Shown: positions 46,302 to 55,580 of the stretch, piece by piece
How the letters are laid out: each line of letters starts with the position of its first letter
How positions within the stretch are numbered: the first letter of the stretch is position 1
Assembly (NCBI GenBank): GCA_036677085.1
Contig: JAKFFI010000037.1
Coordinates: 49,834 to 113,833 of the forward strand
Direction: 5' to 3'
DNA: 64,000 nucleotides
Source of the DNA: JAGPUQ01 sp036677085
GTDB taxonomy: Bacteria > Pseudomonadota > Gammaproteobacteria > Pseudomonadales > Porticoccaceae
The notes under the pieces: generated by a model
Database searches by the model: none
What the model saw: the letters and a program-made list of their open reading frames with translations, nothing else
Told to the model about the DNA's origin: nothing
Translations under genes and position numbers: made by a program

Positions 46302-47666
46302 TTAACTCCAGCTTGTTGGGTCGCCGTGCGCACACAGCGGTTCTTCGGGGTGTAAATCAACAGCACCCGTTTGAGTTGGTGGTGAAGCGTCGGGGTTTGC
46401 CGTCAGCCCTTCGCTGCGCAGCAGCCGCTGCAATTTCGCGGCGGGCATGCACAGCTCGACTATGGTACCACCATCCTCCGCGGGACTCTCTGCGATTACC
46501 CCTCCGGCCTTGTAGAACAGTGCCCGCAGGCGCCCCTGCGTTGGCGCCAGTCGGTAGCTCTGGCGAACCAGGTCGGCGGCGAGACGTTCGCTCAATACGG
46601 TGAGCAGGAGCGGGATGCCGGCGCCGGTGTGCGCGGACAGCCATACCGCCGTGGGGGTTCCAGACGCGTCCCGGTCCACGTGAGGCCGCGACGCTTCCAG
46701 GGCGTCGATTTTGTTGAATACGCACAGCACGGGCACGTCAGCGGCGCCGATTTCTTCGAGTACTTCGTTGACGCAGCGCACTTGGTGCGGCCAAGCCGGG
46801 TTGGCAGCGTCGATGACATGGAGCACCAGATCGGCCGCGGCGACTTCTTCGAGCGTTGCGCGGAAGGCGGCGACCAATTGATGGGGTAACTGACTGATGA
46901 AGCCCACGGTATCGGCGAGCAGCGCGTTCCCGATGCCCGGAACGGAACAGCGCCTCAGCGTGGGGTCCAGGGTGGCGAATAGCTGGTCCGCCGCCAGTGC
47001 TCCCGCTGCGATCAGGGTGTTGAACAGGGTCGACTTGCCGGCGTTGGTATAGCCCGCAAGCGCTACCGTCGGCGTTTCGCCCCGGCGGCGCGCGGCGCGG
47101 CCCTGTCCTCGGCGCTTTTGTACCAGGTCAAGCTTGCGCTCGATGCTGGTGATACGGCCCCGCACCAGGCGCCGGTCAGTTTCGAGTTGGGTTTCCCCAG
47201 GGCCGCGCAGTCCTATGCCTCCCTGCTGGCGCGCCAGATGTGTCGCGCGGCCTACCAGCCGCGGCATCAGGTGGCGCAACTGCGCCAGCTCCACTTGCAG
47301 CTTGCCTTCGTGGGTGCGTGCGCGGCGGGCGAAGATATCCAGAATCAGCCCCGTGCGGTCGATCACCCGGCAGTCGATTTCACGCGCGAGATTGCGCTCC
47401 TGACTGGGACTCAGGCTGTGATCGAAAATTGCGACGGTGGCCGCGGTCGAAACGATCAGGGCCCGCAACTCGGCGACTTTGCCGGAACCGATGAAGGTTC
47501 CCGGATGGGGAGTAGCGCGGTACCCGGTGAGCGCCGCGGCGGGCATTCCGCCCGCCGCGCGCACCAGTTCGGTGAACTCCTGCCAGTCGCCGGACTCGCT
47601 ACCTTTGCCCAGTTCGATGGATACCAGGACAGCCGTTTCCGCTATTTCCTGGTGAGATGTAGTCAA
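46302..47666 (-). CDS. hflX: GTPase HflX
   Basis: A ribosome-splitting GTPase induced by stress, 454 residues. N-terminal domain: DWQEFTELVRAAGG, GSGKVAELRAL, the signature CRVIDRTGLILDIFARRA and GKLQVELAQLRHL. GTPase motifs: G1 AGYTNAGKST, G3 ADTVGFISQLP, G4 NKID; then a C-terminal domain. The start is TTG 47666, directly after the hfq TGA (TGATTG); no ATG gives a complete N-terminus. The protein sits between hfq and hflK as in E. coli. Confidence 0.95.
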   Translation of the reverse strand: MTTSHQEIAETAVLVSIELGKGSESGDWQEFTELVRAAGGMPAAALTGYRATPHPGTFIGSGKVAELRALIVSTAATVAIFDHSLSPSQERNLAREIDCRVIDRTGLILDIFARRARTHEGKLQVELAQLRHLMPRLVGRATHLARQQGGIGLRGPGETQLETDRRLVRGRITSIERKLDLVQKRRGQGRAARRRGETPTVALAGYTNAGKSTLFNTLIAAGALAADQLFATLDPTLRRCSVPGIGNALLADTVGFISQLPHQLVAAFRATLEEVAAADLVLHVIDAANPAWPHQVRCVNEVLEEIGAADVPVLCVFNKIDALEASRPHVDRDASGTPTAVWLSAHTGAGIPLLLTVLSERLAADLVRQSYRLAPTQGRLRALFYKAGGVIAESPAEDGGTIVELCMPAAKLQRLLRSEGLTANPDASPPTQTGAVDLHPEEPLCAHGDPTSWS

Positions 47667-47924
47667 TCAGACATCCGCGTCGGCGTCGTCATCTTCGCCG
47701 GGCGTCGCCGTGGGCAAGCGCACCGGACGCGCAGGGACTACGGTCGAAATGGCGTGTTTGTAGACCATCTGGCTTACGGTGTTTTTCAGCAGGACCACAA
47801 ATTGATCGAACGACTCGATCTGGCCCTGAAGCTTGATGCCATTGACCAGAAAGATCGAGACTGGAATGCGTTCCTTGCGCAGCAGATTGAGAAAAGGGTC
47901 TTGTAGATTGTGCCCTTTTGACAT
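47667..47924 (-). CDS. hfq: RNA chaperone Hfq
   Basis: Sm-like hexamer that pairs small RNAs with mRNAs. 85 residues. The Sm1 motif LQGQIESFDQFVVLL and Sm2 motif YKHAISTVVP, with the N-terminal QDPFLNLLRKERIPV RNA-binding stretch, are fully conserved. The C-terminal tail (PGEDDDADADV) is acidic and short. ATG 47924; upstream AAGGAG. It lies 224 bases downstream of miaA, so it probably also has its own promoter; I found no clear one. Downstream hflX follows directly. Confidence 0.98.
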   Translation of the reverse strand: MSKGHNLQDPFLNLLRKERIPVSIFLVNGIKLQGQIESFDQFVVLLKNTVSQMVYKHAISTVVPARPVRLPTATPGEDDDADADV

Positions 47925-48148
47925 GGCGTTACTCCTTATTGGTGTGGGTTGATTAGGCAGGTAAGGTGGCCTGCCAAGTCGCAGCGATAGCGGGTGGCGG
48001 TGCTTCGTAGGGGCCTGTCAGGCCAGTAGCGGCATCGCGACCATCAGCGGCAATTCAGTTCAGCGGAAGCTCCGTATTGCAGTCTCCCTGACACGGGACC
48101 GCAATCGATCATGATACGCGCCGGCATGGGTGGTGTACATGAGGGCAA

Positions 48149-49120
48149 TCAGATCAGTTTCAAGAGCTTAGCCAGAGTCGCTCGCTGGCTTTCGCGGGTC
48201 TCCAGGTTGCCGATGAGTACCTCACGGGCCGGAGAGCGCGGGCCGCGCAACCAGGTCAACTGACGCTTGGCGAGTTGGCGGGTGGCGGCGATGCCGCGCG
48301 CAGCCATGGTGGCCGTGTCGCATTCGCCATCGAGATGCGCCCACACCTGACGGTAACCGGCGGCGCGCATCGACGGCAAATCCGGGTTCAGGTCGCCGCG
48401 TTCATACAGGGCGCGAACTTCGGCCACCAGGCCCGCTTCCAGCATGGCTTCGAAGCGCTGGGCGATGTGCTGGTGGAGCTGATCGCGGCTGGGTGGTAGC
48501 AGTGCGACCATGGTTAGATCATAGTCCGCGGCGACGGGCGCAATTCCCTGTCCGTCGTGTTGCGCCCTGAGCAACCGCGACAAGGGTTGCCCGGTGGCGC
48601 GGTAGACCTCGAGCGCGCGCTGGATCCGCTGGGAATGTAGTGGATGCAGTTGTGCGGCGGTTTCTGGATCCACCCGCGCGAGTTCCGCGTGCAGATGGGC
48701 CCAGCCGTGGCGCGCGGCGGTGGCCGCGAGTTCCGCGCGTAGCTGTGGATTTGCCGCGGGCAGCTTCGCCATTCCCTCGATCAGCAGGTGGAAGTAGAGC
48801 ATGGTGCCGCCGACGAGCAGGGGGATGCGCCCTGCCGCCGTGATGTCCGCCATTTCGCGGCGCGCATCGGCGACGAACTCAGCGGCGGAATAGGGTATCG
48901 CGGGATCGCGGATGTCGATCAGGCGATGGGGTGCGCGGGCGAGCGTCGCGGCATCCGGCTTGGCGGTGCCGATGTCCATGCCCACATACACCTGGGCCGA
49001 GTCCACGCTGATGATCTCGACCGGCGCGCGTTCCCACAGCGCCAGCGCCAGCGCGGTCTTGCCGCTCGCCGTCGGACCCGCGATCGCCAGCGCGCGCGGC
49101 CGGTCGGAAGACGCGGGCAT
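48149..49120 (-). CDS. miaA: tRNA dimethylallyltransferase MiaA
   Basis: Adds dimethylallyl to A37 of UNN-reading tRNAs. 323 residues. P-loop GPTASGKTALALALWE near residue 15, catalytic and substrate loop SVDSAQVYVGMDIGTAKPD, and VGGTMLYFHLLIEG. The tRNA-binding C-terminal part has MRAAGYRQVWAHL and RQLAKRQLTWLR. Its ATG begins right after the mutL stop (49121), so it is coupled to mutL. Confidence 0.97.
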   Translation of the reverse strand: MPASSDRPRALAIAGPTASGKTALALALWERAPVEIISVDSAQVYVGMDIGTAKPDAATLARAPHRLIDIRDPAIPYSAAEFVADARREMADITAAGRIPLLVGGTMLYFHLLIEGMAKLPAANPQLRAELAATAARHGWAHLHAELARVDPETAAQLHPLHSQRIQRALEVYRATGQPLSRLLRAQHDGQGIAPVAADYDLTMVALLPPSRDQLHQHIAQRFEAMLEAGLVAEVRALYERGDLNPDLPSMRAAGYRQVWAHLDGECDTATMAARGIAATRQLAKRQLTWLRGPRSPAREVLIGNLETRESQRATLAKLLKLI

Positions 49121-50938
49121 TCAGCGCCCCCGCAGGAACAGGCGGTCGAGTTCCTCCAGCGACAACTGGGTCCAGGTGGGGCGGCCGTGGTTGCACTGGC
49201 CGCTACGCTCGGTGGTTTCCATTGCCCGCAGCAGCGCGTTCATTTCCGCCACGGCCAGCGGTCGGTTGGCGTGGACGGCGGCACGGCAGGCCATGTTGCC
49301 GAGGATTTCATCGATGCGACCGTCGAGGCGGTCGCTGCTGTCCAGGGTGCGGATATCGGCGAGCACATCCCGCACCAGAGCTTCCACTTCCACCCCGCGC
49401 ACCAGCGCCGGCACGGAGCGCACCAGAATGGTAGTGGGTCCGCTGCGGTCGAGGCTGAAGCCGATGGTGTCGAAGGCGGCGGCATGGTGTTCGGCGGCGT
49501 CCGCTTCGGCTTCGTTCACCGCGAGCGTCATCGGCACCAGCAGGGGTTGACTGGCGAGTGCCCCGGTGCGCCAGGCGCTTTTCATGCGCTCGTAGAGGAC
49601 GCGCTCGTGGGCGGCATGGAGGTCCACCAGGACCAGGCCGGCGCGGTTTTCCGCGAGGATATAAGCGCCCTTGAGCTGCGCGAGAGCGAAGCCGAGCGGG
49701 GGTGTAGCGTCGGTCGGAGACGCCGGCGCCGGAGGTGATTGCTCAGGCGCTGATAGGTGCAAATCGGCATAGGCCGCCATGCGCTCGCCCACCCCCGGGG
49801 CGGGTCGCGTTGACGGGAACGGCATCTGGTGCTGATGCGCGAAAAGTTTGGGTGTCGATGCGGGTGTCGCGTCACCCGTCTGTTCACCCGGCACGGACAC
49901 TGTCGCCGGCGCGGGTCGCGCATCCCCCGGAGTGATTTCGGCGAGCGCGCGGTGCAGCATGCTGAACAGGAAGTCGTGGACCTGACGCGCCTCCCGGAAG
50001 CGGACCTCGTATTTGGTGGGGTGGACATTCACGTCCACATCGCGGGGCGGAATTTCGAGAAACAGCACGAACGCCGGGTGCCGGTTTTGATACAGCACAT
50101 CGCGGTACGCCTGGCGGACCGCGTGACCGATGACCTTGTCGCGCACCGCGCGGCCGTTCACATAAAAATACTGAAGATCGGCCTGACTGCGGGAGTAGGT
50201 GGGCAGCGCGATCCAGCCGTGCAGGCGCAAACCCTGGTGCCCGACTTCGAGATGGCGCGCCTGCTCCAGGAACGGCAGGCCGCACACCGCCGCGATCCGG
50301 CGCTCCTGCGCGGGCAGGTCATCGGCGCGAGCAAAATCCTGTACCTGACGGCCGTTGTGCCGCACGCGCAGCCCCACGTCGAAGCGGCCCAGCGCCAGCC
50401 GATGGATGACTTCCTCGATGCGCCCGTACTCGGTACGCTCGGTGCGCAGGAAGCGGCGCCGTGCGGGGGTGTTGAAAAACAGATCCCGCACTTCGACCGT
50501 GGTACCGCGGGGGTGGGGCGCCGGCGCAATGGTGGCGTCATCCGCCGCGCTCTGGATGATCCAGCCGGAGTTGCCGGACTGCGCGTTCGAGGTGAGCGCG
50601 AGCCGGGAGACGGACGCGATGCTCGCCAGCGCCTCGCCGCGAAAGCCCAGGGTGGTCACGGCGTCGAGATCATCCAGCACGGCGATCTTGCTGGTGGCGT
50701 GGCGACTCAGTGCCAGCGCGAGGTCGTCGCGGGGGATGCCGGTGCCGTTGTCGCGGATGCGCATCAGCTTGATGCCGCCCTGTTCGAGCTCGATCTCGAT
50801 ACGGTCGGCGCCGGCGTCGATGCTGTTTTCCAGCAGTTCCTTGATCACGGCGGCAGGACGCTCCACCACTTCGCCGGCAGCGATCTGATTCGCCAGTTGG
50901 GGCGGCAGGAGGCGGATCGGGGTGGCGTCTGCGGCCAT
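49121..50938 (-). CDS. mutL: DNA mismatch repair protein MutL
   Basis: 605 residues. GHKL ATPase motifs are intact: IAAGEVVERPAAVIKELLENS (motif I split around E), DNGTGIPRDDL (II), ATSKIAVLDDL and TLGFRGEALASIASVS (III). The transducer domain has NVHPTKYEVRF. The C-terminal dimerisation domain carries GRIDEILGNMACRAAV and the ending GRPTWTQLSLEELDRLF. I see no DQHA(X)2E(X)4E endonuclease motif, only DLHAAHERVLYERM; the missing endonuclease Cys/Glu set indicates an E. coli-type non-nuclease MutL working with MutH. ATG 50938. Confidence 0.97.
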   Translation of the reverse strand: MAADATPIRLLPPQLANQIAAGEVVERPAAVIKELLENSIDAGADRIEIELEQGGIKLMRIRDNGTGIPRDDLALALSRHATSKIAVLDDLDAVTTLGFRGEALASIASVSRLALTSNAQSGNSGWIIQSAADDATIAPAPHPRGTTVEVRDLFFNTPARRRFLRTERTEYGRIEEVIHRLALGRFDVGLRVRHNGRQVQDFARADDLPAQERRIAAVCGLPFLEQARHLEVGHQGLRLHGWIALPTYSRSQADLQYFYVNGRAVRDKVIGHAVRQAYRDVLYQNRHPAFVLFLEIPPRDVDVNVHPTKYEVRFREARQVHDFLFSMLHRALAEITPGDARPAPATVSVPGEQTGDATPASTPKLFAHQHQMPFPSTRPAPGVGERMAAYADLHLSAPEQSPPAPASPTDATPPLGFALAQLKGAYILAENRAGLVLVDLHAAHERVLYERMKSAWRTGALASQPLLVPMTLAVNEAEADAAEHHAAAFDTIGFSLDRSGPTTILVRSVPALVRGVEVEALVRDVLADIRTLDSSDRLDGRIDEILGNMACRAAVHANRPLAVAEMNALLRAMETTERSGQCNHGRPTWTQLSLEELDRLFLRGR

Positions 50939-51027
50939 GGTCAGGGCGTGCCCGGAAGCAGTGGTTCCGGATCCTGGCGGAGTGCGGCGGGGCACTTGTG
51001 TGGGCGTAGGGGGTTCACCCACGCATT

Positions 51028-52404
51028 CTAGCGCTGTGCGATGTCGGGCAGGGCACTGGTTTGGAGTGGTGTCGCCTGGGCGAGCCCGCCGTTGCGCTGG
51101 CGCTGATCCCAGGCGAGCCGGGTGCCGTCGGGCGGATGACGCTCGAAGTGGCGTTTGACGCCCGCGAAAATGGCGCGGGCCAGTCGGTTCTGGTGAGCGG
51201 GATCGCGCAGCTTGCGGGCCTCGTCGGGATTGGAGATGAAACCGGTTTCGACCAGGATCGACGGCATGTCCGGCGACTTCAGGACCACGAAACCGGCCTG
51301 CTCCACGCGGCGGTTGTGCAGCCGGCCGATACCGGCCATGGATTTCAGGACCTGGTCGCCCAGGTGGAGGCTGTGGTTAAGGGTAGCGGTCATCGACAGA
51401 TCCAGGATGACCTCCGCCAGGACGGGATCCTTGTCGTTGAGCGCGACCGAGCCACCGATCAGATCCGCGCGGTTCTCCCGATCCGCCAGGTACTTGGCGG
51501 TCTCGCTGGTTGCGCCGCGCTGGGACAGCGCGTACACCGAGGCGCCATTGGCGGTTTTCTTGTGGAAAGCATCCGCGTGCACCGAAACCATGATGTCGGC
51601 ACCCGCGCGCCGCGCGATCACGGGTCGTTTGGCCAATGGGATGAAGTAGTCGCCGGTTCGAACCAGCACCGCGCGGTACCCGGACTCGCGATTTACCTGC
51701 GCTGCCAGCGCTTTACTGATGGCGAGAACCACCTGCTTTTCATGGGCGCCGCCTGGGCCTATGGCGCCGGGGTCCTGGCCGCCGTGACCGGCGTCGATCG
51801 CCACGATGATGTTGCGCAGTGGCCCGGGCGTTGCCATCGTTGCAATCGGAGGCGCTTTGCCGGTTCCGGTCGACGATTTCTGCGCGGTAGGGGCGGCGCG
51901 CGGTGTGGGCTTCGATGCAGGAGCGGGTTTGGCCAGTGCGGTAGCGGCACCTGCGGAGCCAGGAGCGGCACCGCGGCTGCCGCCCGACTGCAACTCCACC
52001 ACCAGGCGATGGGGCTTGCCCGCTGCCGGCGCGCTCCGCACGCTCACGCTGCGCGTCAGATCGGCGACGATGCGCAGTCCGGTGCCGTCGCGGATGCCGG
52101 AGCGCAGGTTGTGTACGGGGCTGTCGGTCAGATCGATGCCGCGCAGCGAGGCGCGCAACCGGGCATTGTCGATGTCGATCACCACGCGGTCCGGCGCCCG
52201 TATGGTGAAGACCCTGTAGGACGTGGGCGCTCCGCTCAGATCGAGCTCAAGGCGGACATTGCCGGCATCCCGTACCAGCCGTGCGCGCTCGACCGTCGTG
52301 GCTGCGTGCACTAATCCGGGCAAGACTCCGGGCAAGACGATGGTGCATAGCGCAATCAACAACGGAAAAACCCGTTGCCGGGTGGCAGTGAGCAGTCCGG
52401 TCAG
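51028..52404 (-). CDS. amiC: N-acetylmuramoyl-L-alanine amidase (AmiB/AmiC type)
   Basis: A periplasmic septum-splitting amidase. 458 residues from a putative CTG. A signal-like stretch with two Arg followed by VFPLLIALCTIVLPG leads to the AMIN domain (LRLELDLSGAPTSYRVF in part) that targets peptidoglycan at division sites. A low-complexity linker (Ala/Pro/Thr) is followed by Amidase_3: IDAGHGGQDPGAIG, SVHADAF and ILVETGFISNPDEA, with zinc His/Glu ligands. No ATG, GTG or TTG lies near the tsaE overlap; the CTG at 52404 overlaps the tsaE TGA, and TTG inside the signal or ATG far upstream are alternatives, so the start is uncertain. No C-terminal LysM is evident. Confidence 0.85.
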   Translation of the reverse strand: MTGLLTATRQRVFPLLIALCTIVLPGVLPGLVHAATTVERARLVRDAGNVRLELDLSGAPTSYRVFTIRAPDRVVIDIDNARLRASLRGIDLTDSPVHNLRSGIRDGTGLRIVADLTRSVSVRSAPAAGKPHRLVVELQSGGSRGAAPGSAGAATALAKPAPASKPTPRAAPTAQKSSTGTGKAPPIATMATPGPLRNIIVAIDAGHGGQDPGAIGPGGAHEKQVVLAISKALAAQVNRESGYRAVLVRTGDYFIPLAKRPVIARRAGADIMVSVHADAFHKKTANGASVYALSQRGATSETAKYLADRENRADLIGGSVALNDKDPVLAEVILDLSMTATLNHSLHLGDQVLKSMAGIGRLHNRRVEQAGFVVLKSPDMPSILVETGFISNPDEARKLRDPAHQNRLARAIFAGVKRHFERHPPDGTRLAWDQRQRNGGLAQATPLQTSALPDIAQR

Positions 52405-52874
52405 GACGAACTTGGCGTTGTCGGCAGCTCCGCGAGGAGCGCACGCCCGCGCTCGCTGCCCGCTGCAAGCAACAGCGTCCGCCCGTTGCCGGCGAGTTCC
52501 AGTGTCAAGGTCAGATCCGGCGCTGGCAGCGTGCCAGCACCGCGCTCGGGCCATTCGATCAGGCAGATGCTCTCGCCGTCGAAATAGTCCCGCCCTCCGA
52601 TCCATTCCAGTTCCTCTGGGTCCACCAGGCGATAGAGGTCAAAATGATACACATTTCCATGGGTTAGCGTATAGGGTTCAACTAAAGTATAAGTTGGACT
52701 CTTGACCGGGCCGGTGTGCCCGAGGGCGGACAGTATTCCCTGGCAGAGACTGGTTTTGCCTGCCCCCAGGGTTCCGCTCAGAAAAATGACCGCCCCGGGC
52801 CATAGCCGGGCACCCAGCCACCGGCCCCAGGCCAGGGTCGCTTCGGGGTCGGGAAGCTCAATCCGGCAGCGCAT
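52401..52874 (-). CDS. tsaE: tRNA threonylcarbamoyladenosine biosynthesis protein TsaE
   Basis: The ATPase subunit of the TsaBDE complex that makes t6A37 in ANN-reading tRNAs. 157 residues. Walker A SGTLGAGKTSLCQGI; then the conserved VKSPTYTLVEPY, HFDLYRLVDPEELEWIG and the EWPERG motif. ATG 52874; its coding start overlaps the nnr end by 17 bases, and its stop overlaps the amidase start. The arrangement nnr-tsaE-ami is the gammaproteobacterial standard. Confidence 0.96.
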   Translation of the reverse strand: MRCRIELPDPEATLAWGRWLGARLWPGAVIFLSGTLGAGKTSLCQGILSALGHTGPVKSPTYTLVEPYTLTHGNVYHFDLYRLVDPEELEWIGGRDYFDGESICLIEWPERGAGTLPAPDLTLTLELAGNGRTLLLAAGSERGRALLAELPTTPSSS

Positions 52875-54366
52875 GCCGTCCGTTCAGCAATTCGCGGATC
52901 AGGTCCGGCAGGTCGGTCGCCAACAGCCCGCGCTCGCCGCTGCGCTGGGCGGCGATATCGGCGGCGCGGCCGTGAACGCAGGCGCCCAGCCGCGCCGCCG
53001 CCGTGGGCTCCAGGCCCTGCGCCAGCAGCGCGCCGATCACGCCGGCCAGCACGTCGCCCATGCCGCCCGAGGCCATGCCCGGGTTGCCATAGGGGCAGAC
53101 GGCCAGCGGTTTCCCGGGTCCGGCGATCAGGGTGCCCGCGCCCTTGAGCAGTACCGCGCCGCCAAATTTTTCCTGCAGGCGCCGGCACGCGCTCGGGCGA
53201 TCGGCCTGCACCGCGGCGTTGTCGACATCGAGCAAACGTGCCGCTTCCCCCGGATGGGGCGTCAGTACCCAGCGGCTGCCGTCGGCGTCCCGGCCCAGGC
53301 GGTCGGCCGCGAGCAGGTTCAGGGCGTCGGCATCCAGCACCATGGGCAGACCGGCATTGAAGGCCTGTTGCAGCATCTGTTCCGACCAGGGCGAACGGCC
53401 CAGGCCGGGGCCGACCACCAGTACCGTCGGCCCGCTGAGCAGGGGTTCGAGTTCCTGTCCGGAGGGGACGCCCTTGACCATCAGCTCCGGACGCCGGGCC
53501 AGGAAAGCGGCGGCGTGCTCCGGCCGGGTGGCGACACTCACCAGTCCGGCGCCGGCGCGCGCCGCGGCTTCCGCCGCCATCAGGGCCGCGCCACCAAATC
53601 CGCGATCCCCGCCGATCACCATGACGTGGCCGAAGTTGCCCTTGTGGGCGTCGCGGGCGCGGGGCGGGAGTCGCAGCAGCAACTGCGCCAGGTTGAGGAG
53701 TTCGGCAGCGGGATCATCCCGATACACGGCATCCGGCACGTCCAGCCGGTCGAATACAAGAGACCCCGCCAGCGCCGGACCGCGCCGGGTGTAGAGTCCG
53801 AGTTTCCGGCCAATAAAGGTCACCGTGACCTGGGCGCGCACGGCGATTCCCAGTTCGGCGCCGGTGTCGGCGTGCAGTCCCGAGGGTATATCGACCGCGA
53901 GCACCGGAATGCCGGCGCCGTTGATGGCCGCGATGGCGGCGGCATGCGCGCCCGTCACGGGCCGCGCGATCCCGGTCCCCAGCAGGGCGTCGACCAGGAC
54001 ATCACCGGTCAGCGCGCTGTCGGCGGAGAAGGATTCCATGGGTACGCCCGCCTGCGTCGCAAAGCGCCAGGCCAGGGCGGCGTCGCCCTTCAGCAGGGCC
54101 GGCTCTGCCAGGTGGATTACCCGGCTGGCCAGCCCGCGCTCGTGCGCCAGCGCCGCGATGATATAGCCGTCGCCGCCGTTGTTGCCGCTGCCGCAGAGCA
54201 CGGTGATGGAACGCGCCTCAGGCCAGCGCCGGCACAATTCCCGGAACGCGCTGGTGCCGGCGTGTTTCATCAGCGCAATGCCGGGGATGCCGTGCTCTGC
54301 GATGGCGCGGCGGTCGAGTTCGCGGGTCTGGGTGACGGTGTAGAGGGCGGCAGCGGAAAATGGCAT
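52858..54366 (-). CDS. nnr: Bifunctional NAD(P)HX epimerase/dehydratase
   Basis: Repairs damaged (hydrated) NAD(P)H: the N-terminal YjeF epimerase domain (about 1-220, VLCGSGNNGGDGYIIA and AVDIPSGLHADTG) and the C-terminal carbohydrate-kinase-like dehydratase domain (about 230-502, KGNFGHVMVIGGDRG, LTPHPGEAARLL and GNPGMASGGMGDVLAG). 502 residues, the fused length as in E. coli YjeF. ATG 54366. A consensus -10 (TATAAT) lies just upstream. It is divergent from queG. Confidence 0.96.
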   Translation of the reverse strand: MPFSAAALYTVTQTRELDRRAIAEHGIPGIALMKHAGTSAFRELCRRWPEARSITVLCGSGNNGGDGYIIAALAHERGLASRVIHLAEPALLKGDAALAWRFATQAGVPMESFSADSALTGDVLVDALLGTGIARPVTGAHAAAIAAINGAGIPVLAVDIPSGLHADTGAELGIAVRAQVTVTFIGRKLGLYTRRGPALAGSLVFDRLDVPDAVYRDDPAAELLNLAQLLLRLPPRARDAHKGNFGHVMVIGGDRGFGGAALMAAEAAARAGAGLVSVATRPEHAAAFLARRPELMVKGVPSGQELEPLLSGPTVLVVGPGLGRSPWSEQMLQQAFNAGLPMVLDADALNLLAADRLGRDADGSRWVLTPHPGEAARLLDVDNAAVQADRPSACRRLQEKFGGAVLLKGAGTLIAGPGKPLAVCPYGNPGMASGGMGDVLAGVIGALLAQGLEPTAAARLGACVHGRAADIAAQRSGERGLLATDLPDLIRELLNGRHALPD

Positions 54367-54395
54367 CGACGGGGCCGGGGGCGGAATCTGGCAAA

Positions 54396-54401
54396 ATTAT
54401 A
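54396..54401 (-). promoter_or_regulatory. Consensus -10 element upstream of nnr
   Basis: The minus strand reads TATAAT at 54401-54396, predicting a start near 54388 and a 22-base leader to the nnr ATG. No good -35 is seen at 16-18 bases upstream, so the promoter may be weak or activator-dependent. It would drive the nnr-tsaE-amiC-mutL-miaA run. Confidence 0.45.
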
Positions 54402-54428
54402 CGACATGCCCTTCACCCGGCCCTGCCC

Positions 54429-55517
54429 GTGCCTGAACCAGCGACTGCCGCAACCGATCCGGATCTGGTCACACACATTGGCGCCTGGGCGCGGGAGCTG
54501 GGTTTTCAGCAGGTCGGCATCACGGATCTGGATCTGGGCGAGGCCGGCACACGCCTGCGCGAATGGCTCGACCGGGGCTTTCACGGCAGCATGGCCTGGA
54601 TGGCGCGCCACGGCGAACTGCGCGCGCGCCCCGATCTGCTGGTGCCCGGCACGGTCTCCGCGATCTGTGTGCGCATGGATTACCGGCCCGCCGATACCCG
54701 CATGATCGCGCAGTTGCGCGACGGCGAAAAAGCCTATGTGTCGCGCTACGCCCTGGGTCGCGACTATCACAAGATCATGCGCACCCGGCTGGCAACACTG
54801 GCCGAGCGGATTGCGGCGGCGGCAGGCTGCGCGGTCATCCAGCGCCCCTTCGTGGACAGCGCGCCGGTGCTGGAAAAGCCCCTGGCCGCGCGCGCCGGGC
54901 TCGGCTGGATCGGGAAGAACACCCTGCTGCTGAATCGCGGCGCGGGTTCCTGGTTCTTTCTCGGCGAGCTGATCACCAGCATTCGCCTGCCGCCTGCCAC
55001 CGAGCTGATCGACGACGCCTGCGGCAAGTGCCGCGCCTGTCTGTCGATCTGCCCGACCCAGGCCTTCCCCGAACCCTATGTGCTGGACGCCCGACGCTGC
55101 ATTTCCTATCTCACCATCGAGCATCCCGGACCGATTCCCGTGGCATTGCGCGCGGCCATGGGCAACCGCGTGTTCGGCTGCGACGACTGCCAGATCGTCT
55201 GTCCCTGGAACCGCTTCGCCAAACCTACCGACGAAGCCGCCTTCAGACCCCGCCACGGCCTCGCTGATGCCGAACTGGCGACCCTCGCGCAATGGACCGA
55301 AGCCGAGTTTCTGGAGCGCACCGCCGGTTCACCGATTCGCCGCATCGGCCACGAGCGCTGGTTGCGCAATCTCGCCGTGGGGCTGGGCAATGCGCCCACC
55401 ACCGCGCCGGTGCTGGCGGCGCTCGCAACCTGTCGCGACCAGGGTTCCGAGCTGGTACGCGAGCACGCCGACTGGGCGCTGGCGCGCCATGGGCGGAGTC
55501 GTGGCAAGGTGAGTTGA
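54429..55517 (+). CDS. queG: Epoxyqueuosine reductase QueG
   Basis: Last step of queuosine tRNA modification, reducing epoxyqueuosine with a cobalamin and two 4Fe-4S clusters. 362 residues from GTG 54429. Landmarks: ELGFQQVGITDLDL at the start, WMARHGELRARPDLL, YVSRYALGRDYHK, RPFVDSAPVLEKPLA, GLGWIGKNT; ferredoxin-like cluster motifs CGKCRACLSICP (about 198-209) and CDDCQIVCP. An in-frame ATG at 54360 would overlap the nnr start and lie upstream of the nnr -10, so I prefer the GTG, which matches the homologue N-terminus. Divergent from nnr; rpsT promoter overlaps its 3' end. Confidence 0.94.
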   Translation: MPEPATAATDPDLVTHIGAWARELGFQQVGITDLDLGEAGTRLREWLDRGFHGSMAWMARHGELRARPDLLVPGTVSAICVRMDYRPADTRMIAQLRDGEKAYVSRYALGRDYHKIMRTRLATLAERIAAAAGCAVIQRPFVDSAPVLEKPLAARAGLGWIGKNTLLLNRGAGSWFFLGELITSIRLPPATELIDDACGKCRACLSICPTQAFPEPYVLDARRCISYLTIEHPGPIPVALRAAMGNRVFGCDDCQIVCPWNRFAKPTDEAAFRPRHGLADAELATLAQWTEAEFLERTAGSPIRRIGHERWLRNLAVGLGNAPTTAPVLAALATCRDQGSELVREHADWALARHGRSRGKVS

Positions 55518-55542
55518 ACGCCCGGGCGAAACTGGCTATAGT
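55514..55542 (+). promoter_or_regulatory. Sigma-70 promoter of rpsT
   Basis: TTGAAC (55514-55519) and TATAGT (55537-55542) are spaced by 17 bases, predicting a start near 55549 and a 32-base leader. The -35 overlaps the queG stop codon. Strong promoter as expected for a ribosomal protein gene. Confidence 0.7.
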
Positions 55543-55580
55543 GCGCCGCCTTGCAATGACTACAGCTGGAGTTGATTCCG

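Noticed and set aside
49121..50938. MutL as an endonuclease type
   Set aside because: The DQHA(X)2E(X)4E and other C-terminal metal-site motifs are not seen; DLHAAHERVLYE is different, so it reads as a MutH-dependent MutL.
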